NCBI GenBank assembly: GCA_949987565.1
Contig: OX465103.1
Location: forward strand, 8,513,347-8,577,346
Origin: Luidia sarsii
Lineage: Eukaryota; Echinodermata; Asteroidea; Paxillosida; Luidiidae
DNA length: 64,000 nucleotides
Direction: 5' to 3'
Under the pieces are notes generated by a model. The model worked only from the letters and a program-made list of their open reading frames with translations. It made no database searches and was not told the origin of the DNA. The translations under genes were made by a program, and so were the position numbers. Below, in pieces: positions 43,787 to 54,200 of the stretch; position 1 is the first letter of the stretch, and each line of letters opens with the position of its first letter.

Positions 43787-44764
43787 ACACTCAGAGCTGA
43801 ATGTATGCAAATGACTTGTTTATTTTCTTACATTGGCAAGGAAAAGTTTAGTTGTGATTCAATGCCACTTGCTAGATTTTAGGACTGAACAGAATTGGCT
43901 GCATGGTAGAAAAATTCTCACTTCCAATTTAAAGTGAATTAAGTCTCTTTCCTCCTAACAACCCCCCCCCCAAAAAAATGACTTGTTTTATTTGAGTTCT
44001 TGGTCAGCATTTACACAGAGTGAATCTGAAATTTTCAAAAGTATGCTGGGGAATTCTCATGCTGAAGTCTATGCAATGTGAAAATCCATTTTAAATCTCA
44101 GTGTGGACAAATTATCTTGTCTGGTTGGGATGTCAAGAATTGTAAGCAGTGAATCTGGATTCCATTTAACAAAAGAAAACCAAGAATTGCTGGTCCATGT
44201 GTGATGTCGCAATACAAGTTATTGTGATAGTTCTTCACGTATCAGCTGTGTTGAATTCAAGTCTACTGGTCAAGGACTTATTTTGAGTCTTGTTCATGTG
44301 TCGTGTTGTTTGTTTGTGGCTTATTTCAGGGAAGATACAGAAACATTTGTCGACGACGATGACCAGACAAAAACAATCCAGACTCAAGCCATTTTTTTCC
44401 TAAATTTGGATTGATTTTTTTTTAAGGATATTATTGATCTAAGTAAAGCAAATAGAGCATAGGTCAGAAATTTGTGTACATACACATGGTATAAGTCTTC
44501 TGAAATTATTGATGGGTACAGTATATAGGTTCATTTTATCAGTTGGCACTGTGTTTTGAAAAATATGAAATAAAAAGTGATTTTAATTTAGTTTAACCAG
44601 ATGATGTCCTTTGGATCATTTGTCAGTGGTTGAGGAATTCGTAACGACCAGATGTTTTGTGCCTTGCCCCTGACTCACAGCCATCATTGTACTCAATAGA
44701 CTGATTGCGCGACCACTGTTTACAATAAACGCCATCACACGACTTATAGTGATATAGTGGGTAG

Positions 44765-44886
44765 TTTTTCATCTCATTCGCCACAGAGCAGTAATGGAAA
44801 TATATATACAGAGAAGATTGTGGACAATATGATAGTCTTCTTTGCTCATTTCCACTCCCGTTCTGCACCAAATGAGATGAAAAAAG
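44765..44886. mobile_element. 122-bp MITE with TTTTTCATCTCATT ends
   Basis: The left end TTTTTCATCTCATTCGCCAC and right end CCAAATGAGATGAAAAAA are inverted repeats. A related half copy is at 34857-34905. Non-coding. Confidence 0.6.
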
Positions 44887-46399
44887 ACCCACTACTGTAT
44901 GTACGTCACGTGATGGCATGTAAACATCGGTCGTGCAAGCGGTTTATTTCCGCCCAACAACTTTGATTCCATGAAGTCGGGCTCTGGACTCATTTCCAGA
45001 GCTACGACGAGTCACTAAATAAAAGATAGAATCTACAAACACGTATCCTGCACCCAACATACATCGTCCATTTATTACCACCAATCTATTTAATAGTATA
45101 CTTGCATAAAAAATGAACCTGTGGATGAATTGCATCATGTCTTTGGTTTGGAGAAGAAATCTATGACCACAAAACCCAGCAAATAATTACTGTTTGATTA
45201 CTGTTCGTTCTTAAACCAATAAGACTCGGGGTTAATTTCCAGAACCATTTCGTAAACATGCTGTTAGTCCTTGAAGGAGTGAGTGTGGGTGAATTTGTTT
45301 TATTGTATTTTAGTACTGGTGATTTGATTTGACTAATATTCCCCTTCGACTAACCTCTGAGAATTGATACACCAAGAGAAGAGGCCGTGGAAATCCTTGG
45401 TTTATAGGCAGCAACGGCACCGGTTTACAGCCATTTTCACAACCAAACTCCCCATAGAACAGTAAGAACACAAATGCATTTACAGCCGTTCAGTCACTGT
45501 GACTTGTTCACAGCTCTGGCTCAAGTCCCTTTGTTACCAGCCAAGACTATGCGAAGCAGAGTGGCCGTACTGAATATAAGCAGCACATAAAAATATGGCC
45601 AAATAATCCTATTTAAATGGGGAAGATATTTAGTGCTGAGCAGACACTGGCATTTGTGCAGGTCTCTGATATTGGTGCTGGATTCCCCTCATCAAAATGC
45701 ACGATGGAAGCCAAGGACTGTTTGTCACTGTTTGTCACTAGCTCTCTAAAGCTGCACTGATTTTGGTAAAACTCACCAAGACACTGGTTACTTTTACCAG
45801 CTTTTAAGACCAGTGGAACCAAACCCAACCTTAACCCTAACGCTTTGCACCTCCCAGCACAGGACACAATTTACCACAGTGCCCTCAGGGGTGCAGGCTC
45901 ACATACCACAGGATACCACAAAAGCCACACTGTGGTATGTGGTGGTGTATGGCCCTTATCCTCCCACAGGAAAAAACGTGTGGTTAATTGTGGTTTCAAT
46001 GCAGGGTTAATCCTAATCCCAATCCTAATACATGTTCTCTCATCATCCCTACCAAATGCAGTGAAAGGTTTTTTTTCTCCTCGATGGAGGAAAAAAGACT
46101 CCCAAAACTATAGGATTTATCTGGGGAATGAATGATCCATTTTAATGAAACACTATTCCAAATGGGGATATACATGTAGGCCTACACAAGACAGTCATAG
46201 GAATGCATAATTAATTATCTCTTTTAAGGAAACTCGTGGTGCAATGTTAAAGTAAATATGTTTTACATGAATGATTATCAGAGGCTAAGTTTGGCATACA
46301 CTTTTGAACTATTAGTCATCAGTTAATCGATGCCAGCCATTAGAATTTAAATACATGTCATTCGGTTATTGCAATTGAATACAAAATGGAATCCGCCTC

Positions 46400-46480
46400 A
46401 CAGCTCTAATCAAATTTGCTAAGCGGTTCTGCGCTAGGAAGCAGGAGTTGCGGGTTCGAATCCTGCCTGACCCGACGAGA
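46400..46480 (+). mobile_element. tRNA-derived SINE fragment
   Basis: AAGCGGTTCTGCGCTAGGAA then GTTGCGGGTTCGAATCCTGC gives a clear B-box (GGTTCGAATCC, 46453-46463) and a poor A-box. The acceptor ends do not pair, so this is not a functional tRNA gene. Confidence 0.5.
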
Positions 46481-46774
46481 CGCTGCCAGTGCATCCCGGG
46501 AGGCTATGGACCCTGACAAAAATGTTACAACAGTTTCTAATTCAATCTTCCTCGTGAGTTTCCCAGTGTTAAAGTGTTATACATAAAACATTTATACATG
46601 GCATATACGATAAATTGCGCAGGCATAATTGTTCACCTCTTGCATTTTGGTAAGCAAGCTTTTTTTCTTCCACAGATATGTAGGACTACTACTTGTCGCT
46701 CATGCTAAATAAAAATTACAAATTAAGTTTCTTTCCTTTTTTTTTCTCTTAAAAGCTTAATACGGGCAATTTCT

Positions 46775-46916
46775 AATAGTGCGCCCTTAAGAGTTTGCAA
46801 CGCATTGGCCAGTAGCAATGCGCGGAATCAGTCGACCCATTGCTGGAAAGGGTCAACTGATTCCGTGCATTGTGATTGGCCAACACATTCCCAACTCTTG
46901 AGGGCACACTATTGTG
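46775..46916. mobile_element. 142-bp foldback element
   Basis: AATAGTGCGCCCTTAAGAG at the left pairs with CTCTTGAGGGCACACTATTG at the right. GCATTGGCCAGTAGCAATGC pairs with its counterpart GCATTGTGATTGGCC, and GGAATCAGTCGACCC with GGGTCAACTGATTCC at the centre. Almost the whole element is one imperfect hairpin. Confidence 0.8.
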
Positions 46917-47336
46917 AATCATCAGAGTTTTCAGTTTGTTTCTGTGAGTTCTCCTTCCCTTGGTTTGTTGTCAAATAAAGTTTCAAAAGCTGCATTCACT
47001 TTGTTTGATTCCTCAACTGCTGTGGTCGAGTTAATGGCTACTTGTTGTTTGGGGTCGATTTATCGAGGAAAAAAGGTGAAAATAAATCAAACCAAAAATG
47101 ATAAATCGCGATTTTGTCGCATGTGATTCACACAAACCAAAAATCGGTACCTCAAAATCTCCTGACCTGATTGAGCTTCGCGAGTTCGCATTGTGGTCAA
47201 ACTGTGCAAATGTCCTTTTTGGGGGTGGCTCATGAAGGGAGACATGTATGTAAACAAGCCATGCACTGTCACTTATGCTAGAGTGGAGAACACGCAGTGC
47301 ATTGTTGGATTGAATAAAAACATTCTTTTTCCGCAT

Positions 47337-47377
47337 TAATAGTGGAGTCCGAATTGTGATTCAAACTCCACTATTAA
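47337..47377. repeat. 12-bp-arm hairpin near the CCDC51 3' end
   Basis: TAATAGTGGAGT and ACTCCACTATTA enclose a 16-nt loop. A related hairpin is at 23305-23345 in ALAS intron 2. It lies about 75 nt beyond the stop codon of the minus-strand gene and beyond its likely poly(A) signal. Confidence 0.7.
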
Positions 47378-47422
47378 TCGCATGCTTGAATTGTGTCAGC
47401 ATGAATGAGACTATTGCCATAT

Positions 47423-47428
47423 TTTATT
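47423..47428 (-). terminator. Poly(A) signal of the CCDC51-like gene
   Basis: AATAAA on the minus strand, 22 nt after the stop codon. This would give a very short 3' UTR. Confidence 0.5.
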
Positions 47429-47450
47429 TTTTTTGGCTGAGAATCTTCTG

Positions 47451-48392
47451 TCATTTGAATATGCTGTAGAGTATGGGCAGGGTCAGGGCAAAGGCGCCGT
47501 AGATGAAGACGACGGTGGACAGCGTGCTCATCTTCATCTCCCACTCCAGTTTCTGCTCGGCGCTCTGCACCAGCTCCTCCAGCGTGGTCACGTCGCCGGG
47601 GCCGACGGCGGCAGACCGCCGCACGGCCTGCATCTCCCGCAGCAGCGACGCCTCCTGCTGCTTGAGGGCGCCGCTCAGGCTCTCCCGCTGCTGCTGCATC
47701 AGGCTCTCGAGGGCGGCAGTCACATCGCCAGCGCTCGCCGCCGTCGACTGCCGCATGTCGTCCAGCTCCTGGAGCAGGGCCGCCTCGTGTCGCTTTAGCG
47801 TCTCCCCAAGGCGCCCCTCCCGGGCGTCGAGAGCCTCCCGCTGCCTCGGGGTAAACGGCACCGAAGTCGCCGGCCCCTCCGCGGCCAGGGACGCCGGCTT
47901 CGCGTCCCCGCCACCGCTGGCCGCTCGGATCTCCCCGAGCAACCCTTCCAGGTCGCCCCGCCACAGCCCGCCCCCCTGGCCCACGTCCGCCTGCAGGTCG
48001 GCCACCATGGAGCGGAGCTCCCGCATGCGGCGCTGGTTGACCAGCGTGGAGCCCAGCAGGCCCAGGACGGTGCCCAGCAGGGAGCCCAGCACCCCCCAGT
48101 ACTTGGTCCGCTCCTCCTGGGCCCGCTGCCGCTCGTGGCTGGCCCGGACGGCGGCCGAGAGCCGGGCGAAGGTGGCCCGCTCGGCATCCTCCAGGCCGGC
48201 GTGGCCGGCCTCCAGCTTGCGCTCCTGCTGGATGGCCAGGTGCTCCTCCGTGGCGTACTCCAGGAACTTGGCGTCGTCCCGCGGCGTCCGGTCCAGTTTG
48301 GCGCGGACGGAGCGGAGCTCGGCCTGGACCTCGTGCAGCTCCTTGGCCGACTTCTGGACTGCCTCTCTGACCTCCATGAACTTCTCCTCAAT
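47451..48392 (-). CDS. CCDC51: CCDC51-like exon 2 (last)
   Basis: Holds residues 88-400: both coiled-coil regions and both membrane segments. The minus-strand acceptor is TTTTGTGTCCAG ending at 48393. The exon is strongly GC-rich, which opens a 307-codon antisense frame and other shadows. A Gly/Pro-rich, poorly conserved segment lies between the coils (about 225-265). Confidence 0.9.
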   Translation of the reverse strand: MEEKFMEVREAVQKSAKELHEVQAELRSVRAKLDRTPRDDAKFLEYATEEHLAIQQERKLEAGHAGLEDAERATFARLSAAVRASHERQRAQEERTKYWGVLGSLLGTVLGLLGSTLVNQRRMRELRSMVADLQADVGQGGGLWRGDLEGLLGEIRAASGGGDAKPASLAAEGPATSVPFTPRQREALDAREGRLGETLKRHEAALLQELDDMRQSTAASAGDVTAALESLMQQQRESLSGALKQQEASLLREMQAVRRSAAVGPGDVTTLEELVQSAEQKLEWEMKMSTLSTVVFIYGAFALTLPILYSIFK

Positions 48393-49500
48393 CTGGACAC
48401 AAAACAGACAACAATTTATTTTTTAGCAAGGAATTAGAACATAATACGTTTCCTATGCTCTATATACTATACATTTCTATATTTCCTATACAACATTAAA
48501 ATGATCAAATAGAAAGATTCAAGTTTAATACCTACACCATAAAAGGTTTGAAAAAAAAAAATTCACAACAGACCACCAATTGTTATGTAGACAATAGCCA
48601 TTGTCTGGCATAACTATTTGCTGAAAAAAATAGACTGACAGTTTTCTCAAAAATCATGATTTTGTGATGCCTATGTGTGGTGTGTATGTAAGAATATTGA
48701 AATGCATGTTTTGTATGTAGAACTGTGTACTGACTGTCGTCTAGTTGACACATGTATTTATGTACATCATTACATTAAATTAATGTAATGATTAATAGAA
48801 TAATACATCATTACATGTTATGTACGTATCACAAATTCATGATTTTTTCAGCAAGTGGTTGTGCCAGACAATGGCTAGCCTATTGTCTACATTAACAATA
48901 GGTCGACTGTAGCTTTTTCCCACCCTTTTAATATGGTGTATTATTAAAACATTAAAAATTAAATCAAATTAACGTTGGAAATCTCAACCCTTAAATTACA
49001 AAAGACTTAGTCCGAGTAACTTGAACCCAACAAGTCACCCTTTTTTTTTATCTAATTTTGAAATTCGGGTGACTGTCACCCGAACCTCAAAATTTCAAAA
49101 TTCGATATAAAAAAGGGTGACTTGTCGGGTCTAAGTTACTCGGACTACAAAAGACTCGCATCTGATAAAGTTGATCTCGGTCAAACTCAAAGTCACTCAG
49201 TCAAATCAGTTTAAATTATGTCAATTCAAAGTCGAATACCTCGGTAACCCTTGTCTGAGCTCGTTTGACGTCTCCGATCCCGACCAAGTTCTCGTACGAG
49301 TGCAGCAGGGAGACGAATCGGCGGTCGCTCTGGAGCTTGTTCAGCAAGCGGGCAGCGGACGGTTCCCCAGCGGGCGCCCCGGGCCCCTTCGCCGGGCCGG
49401 GCACCGGCGGGCTGCCCGCTGCCGAACCGGGCGACGTGGACACTGTGCGGAACGCTCGAATAACGGTGAGCCTCCTGTGAAAGTCAAACTGTCTCGCCAT
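47451..49500 (-). CDS. CCDC51: CCDC51/MITOK-like mitochondrial coiled-coil membrane protein, 400 aa
   Basis: Two coding exons on the minus strand, 49500-49240 and 48392-47451, joined in phase 0 (…TRVTE | IEEKFMEV…). Order of features: an Arg-rich N-terminus MARQFDFHRRLTVIRAFRTV fitting a mitochondrial import signal; SYENLVGIGDVKRAQTRVTE; a long coiled coil (about 88-180) with LDRTPRDDAKFLEYATEEH and SAAVRASHERQRAQEERTKY; a first membrane segment (about 186-205, WGVLGSLLGTVLGLLGSTLV); a second coiled region; and a C-terminal membrane segment (375-398) ending LPILYSIFK. This layout and several phrases match human CCDC51 (411 aa), reported as the pore subunit (MITOK) of the mitochondrial ATP-sensitive K+ channel with ABCB8. 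I chose the ATG at 49500 because the import-like segment starts there; an in-frame ATG at 49575 is possible. Confidence 0.88.
48571..48904. mobile_element. MITE with GACCACCAATTGTTA-type ends (copy 2), in the CCDC51 intron
   Basis: The left GACCACCAATTGTTATGTAG and right CTACATTAACAATAGGTC are inverted. The inner pair ACAATAGCCATTGTCTGGCA and GCCAGACAATGGCTAGCC encloses ATCATGATTTTG. Same family as 3154-3396. Confidence 0.65.
49008..49146. mobile_element. Foldback element with 10-bp target duplication, in the CCDC51 intron
   Basis: AGTCCGAGTAACTTGAACCC at the left pairs with GGGTCTAAGTTACTCGGACT at the right. AAGTCACCCTTTTTT and CTAATTTTGAAATTCGGGTG continue the arms toward a GTGACTGTCACC centre. 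ACAAAAGACT flanks both sides exactly (48998-49007, 49147-49156). A decayed relative is at 50680-50745. Confidence 0.8.
49240..49500 (-). CDS. CCDC51: CCDC51-like exon 1 (coding)
   Basis: Encodes residues 1-87. The import-like N-terminus is followed by a Gly/Pro/Ala-rich segment (about 30-55) and RLLNKLQSDRRFVSLLHSYE, NLVGIGDVKRAQTRVTE, corresponding to the W-x-RYEEFVGL-EVR region of human CCDC51. The donor on the minus strand is GAG|GTATTC. Confidence 0.82.
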
Positions 49501-51109
49501 GGCCAGCAACCAAAATAAACACTTGAATACTGCAAACGAAACTGTAGTGTTATCTTTGTCTGAAATTGATAACAATCATCTTTTTTCTGCTTTTTTAATA
49601 AAAATAAATAAATATCGACTCCACTTATCGCATTTTTAAGGGGTACCAGACTGGAAACATTTCTATGAAGGTCAGGGGTCATTAAATACCCGGCTGAATA
49701 AATTATCTCTTGGCATGCCATGAAACACGAAGCGTGATTGGTGGAATTCGGCGTTCATTAATAATTCCAACTAATCAGGAACTGGATGAGAAAACGGTGG
49801 CAGGCACACATGGAATCGGTCTCGGGAGAGGAGAGGTTGGTACTGTTGTATCGTTGGACTTGCGGGAATTATCGTCGCCTGAATATAATAACCAAATTGA
49901 CACAAGTACACCTATTTCAATAGAGCCCATGCCCTATTCCTCCTTTCTTAATTTCAAAGTGTGAGAGAGAATTCGTATTTCCTTTAACTGTTCAAGTTAA
50001 TGATAAATGAGTATTGTAATGACGTAATGTCTAAGTTCTAACACCTACTGACAACAGTAACATGTCCATGGATGATGGAGCAGTATTCTGTTTGTCGGGG
50101 CTGTTGTGTTTGAAAATGAAATTCTCACAGCCTCACTCCCTTCAACTGCAGTGAAACTTGCTACTCATACTCATATAGTGTCCATGGAGTGGTCATAGTA
50201 ATATCCATTAAAAAAAATTGTCACATGAATGAGTGAAAATTCATCAGATGGAGTTGCATCCTCCATTAGTCCATGGTACTACTTTGTCCCACTTACTGGT
50301 TCCCTAGGAGCTCCCCTTAAACGAGTTTTGAGATTATCTGTCGCACTTATTAGTTGCTGTAACCTTCATCCTGATGAGGGTTACGGTTTCCGCAACTACC
50401 TCCATGGTTGCATTGAAGTTATTAATATTGCTGCTAGAAATTGATTCAAACAAAAAGTTTAAATCAATTTTTAATTTTAGCCGTAAAATGATAATTCGTA
50501 AACTTTATCATTCACACCTGTCTGTAGTACTAGTAGTAATCTTTCATTCCAGGGAATAACATGGAACAGCCAAACTGACCAATCAGGTGCCAGAATGCCA
50601 TTCCCTGACATCACGCCGACCAAGTGAATAACGACTAACGTCTAGTACAGGGGTGGTCTAATCGTCTTGCTCTATGGTCCGAGTAACTTGGACCCGACCC
50701 CTCCAAATTTCGAAAAAAGGGGGACTCGTCGGGTCCAAGTTACTCAAATTAATCTAGTCTCTACTCTAGTCCAAGCAGTCTATGGTTTGAGTAACTTGGA
50801 CAGTCTTACCATATTTACTATGGCCCTTTTATTTTTATTTGTTTAATTAAAACGAAAAAGGCGATTGTAAGGACCAAGTTACATGTACTCGGTCTAGTCA
50901 TGGATAATTCCTCCATGTTCTAGTCTAACTCTAACCATGCATTAAACTCCATATAATTATAATATAGGAAGTTAATACTTTGCTAGGATTGCAACTTGAG
51001 GGCCAAAATAATTGGTCCAGTAGGCCTAATATCTGATATCATCCATGACTAAGATTAACATGATTGATGATCTGTTTTGTTTTTGTTTTTTTAACACGTT
51101 GATTAGATA
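49501..51109. promoter_or_regulatory. Head-to-head spacer between CCDC51-like and ALG12
   Basis: 1.6 kb between two divergent start codons, so at least part must hold both promoters and 5' UTRs. CCAAT boxes are visible: ATTGG at 49737-49741 (CCAAT on the minus strand, about 240 nt upstream of the CCDC51 ATG) and GACCAATCAGG at 50577-50587 (about 520 nt upstream of the ALG12 ATG). A decayed foldback with GAGTAACTTGGACCCGAC arms lies at 50680-50745. There is no CpG-rich core. Confidence 0.35.
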
Positions 51110-51277
51110 ATGAAGAAGAGGGTTCTGTCTGACAGCGATGTGGCCACGCCTCCCTCGCTGGCCACCCCTCTGGCCACTCTGGCCGCCGAGAGGAGGAGAA
51201 AGAAGAAGCAAGTGTCGTGGTCCGATGACCAAGGAGGCATCCTGAGCTCCAGTCTGGACGAGGAGGACATCAAGGAG
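51110..51277 (+). CDS. ALG12: ALG12 model exon 1 (uncertain N-terminal extension)
   Basis: [20 protein letters not shown], then Ala/Leu and a basic cluster [17 protein letters not shown] and an acidic end. It joins exon 2 in phase 0 (GAG|GTAGGG). Known ALG12 proteins start close to the first membrane segment, so this 56-aa hydrophilic cytosolic-type extension is unusual. KKQVSW fits the PP1-docking pattern [RK]-x-[VI]-x-[FW]. It could instead belong to another transcript sharing this locus. Confidence 0.5.
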
Positions 51278-54200
51278 GTAGGGCGCCCTCTCTGGCCGGC
51301 GTCTGAAGAACAAAGCAACCATTTCATCCCCCAACCCCCAACAACTCTCCCCCCCTTAAAAAAAAGATCAGGGCCTAATTTCATGTCTCCAGTCTGGAGT
51401 AATAGGTTTGCGGTGACACCATGTAAAATTCTCTCTTTTGTGAGTATGTGTGGTTCTGGAAAAAACCCCGGAGAAACTCGACGTTTCGAACAGTGTACTC
51501 TGTTCGTCTACAGGAGACTGCTGAATTCTAACCGGGAATGGGGTTTATGAAGTGTAGAGAGAGATCCTCTAGAGGGGATTACACCAGTGAAGGACTTTCC
51601 GTAAGCATAGAATCAAAAATAATTGCAGCAAAGGAGGTAAAGCAATACTGTATTAGTGTATAAGGGGTTGAAAAATATAGCTCGGCTAAACCTGCACACT
51701 GTAGGTGAATATATTTCTTGGGGTTTTGTCTGAATTCTCGATCGCCATTGACATTTAGGCCATCAAATTGGATGTGGACGCAATGACCCTATTCAGCTTG
51801 CTCACCACGGGCCATTCAGTGCACCCAGTCACAGTCACAGCTGTGGATGCCAAGACCCTATTCAGCTTATACACAGTGGGCCATTCAGTGCAGCCATTCA
51901 CAGTCACAGCTGTGGATGCAAAGACCCTGTTCAGCTCACACACAATGGGCCATTTAGTGCGCCCATTCACAGTCACAGCTGTGGATACAATGACCCTATT
52001 CAGCTCACACACAATGGGTCATTTAGTGCGCCCATTCACAGTCACAGCTGTGGATACAATGACCCTATTCAGCTCACACACAATGGGCCATTTAGTGTGC
52101 CCATTCACAGTCACAGCTGTGGATACAATGACCCTGTCCAGCTCACACACAATGGGCTATTCATCAGTGCACTCCTTCACCGACACAGCTGTGGATGCAG
52201 AGACCCTATTCGGCTCGCGCACCATGGGGGCCATTCAGTGCGCCCATTCACCCAGATCCTGCGATGCCCTTCATTCGTTTTTCCTGCACAGGGCGGCCTG
52301 GGGCCCCTCTTGTCTGTCCTCCTGCTGGTGGTGCCCCTGATGCATCTCTACATCTGCCCCTTCACCAAGGTGGAGGAGAGCTTCAACCTGCAGGCCATGC
52401 ACGACCTCCTCTACCACCGTGCCAACATCAGTGCGGTGAGTGTCTCAGGGGCCCAGTGCGTGCCACCCATCAGGGAACAATCAGGACTTCCCCCAAGCTG
52501 TCAAACAGGAACCAATTTTTCATACAGCTTCTAACAAGCACTAAGATCTGCTGAAGCACAGAAAGCCTTGCTGAATAAAATCAGGTTGTCAGCCAAGGTT
52601 CCACCATTTGTGTTTGATGCTAAGCACCCATTGTTGGAATACACGTTCAGGGCAGTACTACAACAAGTGAAAATGGCTGGCAATCTTGCTCTAACCACTT
52701 CGCGCCGGTTTTTTTTTTCGCGCCGATGACCGCCATACGTGGGTTTTTGAACAATGCATCATTTTCAAATCTTGCTGAAACAATCGGAACAATATATTTA
52801 TGTGAAATAAATCTAAAAGGGTACACTATGGGTACAAGAGAGTAAAACCTGGCACAATTCAGACGTCGTTGTGGCTTTTGTCAAGAGATTATCCGTTCGA
52901 AAAAGGGCCCATTGTGCGTCGTCAATGGACCGTAACGGACTTGAGTGTGTGTGTGTGTACGGTGCTGTCAATCCCTGACCGCAGACTCCAGCCTCCACTC
53001 CAGGCAGTCAAATCTTTGAGTTGGTCGGCCACAGCCGAGCGTACAGATTACGGTAAAGAACGTGGGGGAAATTCCAATGCCAGACCGACGACCGTTGGGC
53101 TGTGTGGCATGCAAAGACAATGTCGCATAGTCAGGCCAATGGAGCTCCGAATTCGGAGGTACTGGCGTGAAGTGGCAAATGCTCATGCTCAGAAGGTTTT
53201 CTTGATTAAGCGGCTCCATGAAATGGGGACGGGTCCAGATTTGTCAAACGCCACCATCTAGAATGCACGGAGGATTTGACCTTCCAATTAGTTGTCAGCT
53301 CGCCAGCTGGGCTGCCAGACTATGCATTTTGTATTTTCAAATCTTACTAAATAATACGCAGCATGCAACTTAATTCGCGCAGCATGCCAATCAATACTGA
53401 TGTAATTAAACCCACCAATGGCGTAGAGCATTGCTAGGTCAGTCAGTGATATGCCGGGTATTACTTGGAGACATTTTATGGTTGATAAGAGGCAGAGGAA
53501 TGAAAATTAAGTTTCTTTGGTATTTCTCTGGTTTTTTTTTCTTCGTTTCAGTATGATCACTTGGAGTACCCGGGAGTGGTTCCTCGGACCTTCATTGGTC
53601 CCCTAGTGGTGTGCGCGGTTGCCTACCCATTCGTTCTGGTGGCCTCACTGCTTGGCGCCTCCTCACTGGCTTCGCAGTACATTGGTAAGGTCATTTCTGT
53701 ATGTGAGATACACAGAGCCACTCTCAGAGCCACACTCAGGCACTTTCTCTTTTCAAGACACACTCAAGTTTTAGCTCTTCTCAGAGCCACATTGTACTGG
53801 CTCTTGTCAGAGTCACAGTCAAGTACTGGCTCTTCTCGGAGCCACACTCAGGCACTGGCTCTTCTCAGAGCCACACTCAAATCCTGGCTCTTTTCAGAGC
53901 CACACTCAATTCCTGGCTCTTCTCAGAGCCACACTCAATTCCTGGCTCTTCTCAGAGCCACTCTCAATTCCTGGCTCTTCTCAGAGCCACACTCAATTCC
54001 TGGCTCTTTTCAGAGCCACACTCAAGTGCTGACTCTTCTCAGAGCCGCACTCAATTCCTGGCTCTTCTCAGAGCCACACTCCATTCCTGGCTCTTCTCAG
54101 AGCCACACTCAGGCACTGGCTCTTCTCAAGACACACTCAAGTTCCAGCTGTTCTCAGAGCGACATGTACTGGCTCTGTCAGAGTCACAGTCAAGTACTGG

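Noticed and set aside
47503..48426. 307-codon plus-strand frame
   Set aside because: Antisense to CCDC51-like exon 2. It is open only because the exon is GC-rich, and it shows no recognisable domain.
52097..52291. Alternative ALG12 start within intron 1
   Set aside because: The frame into exon 2 is open upstream, but it is minisatellite with no ATG, and a strong acceptor lies at 52291.
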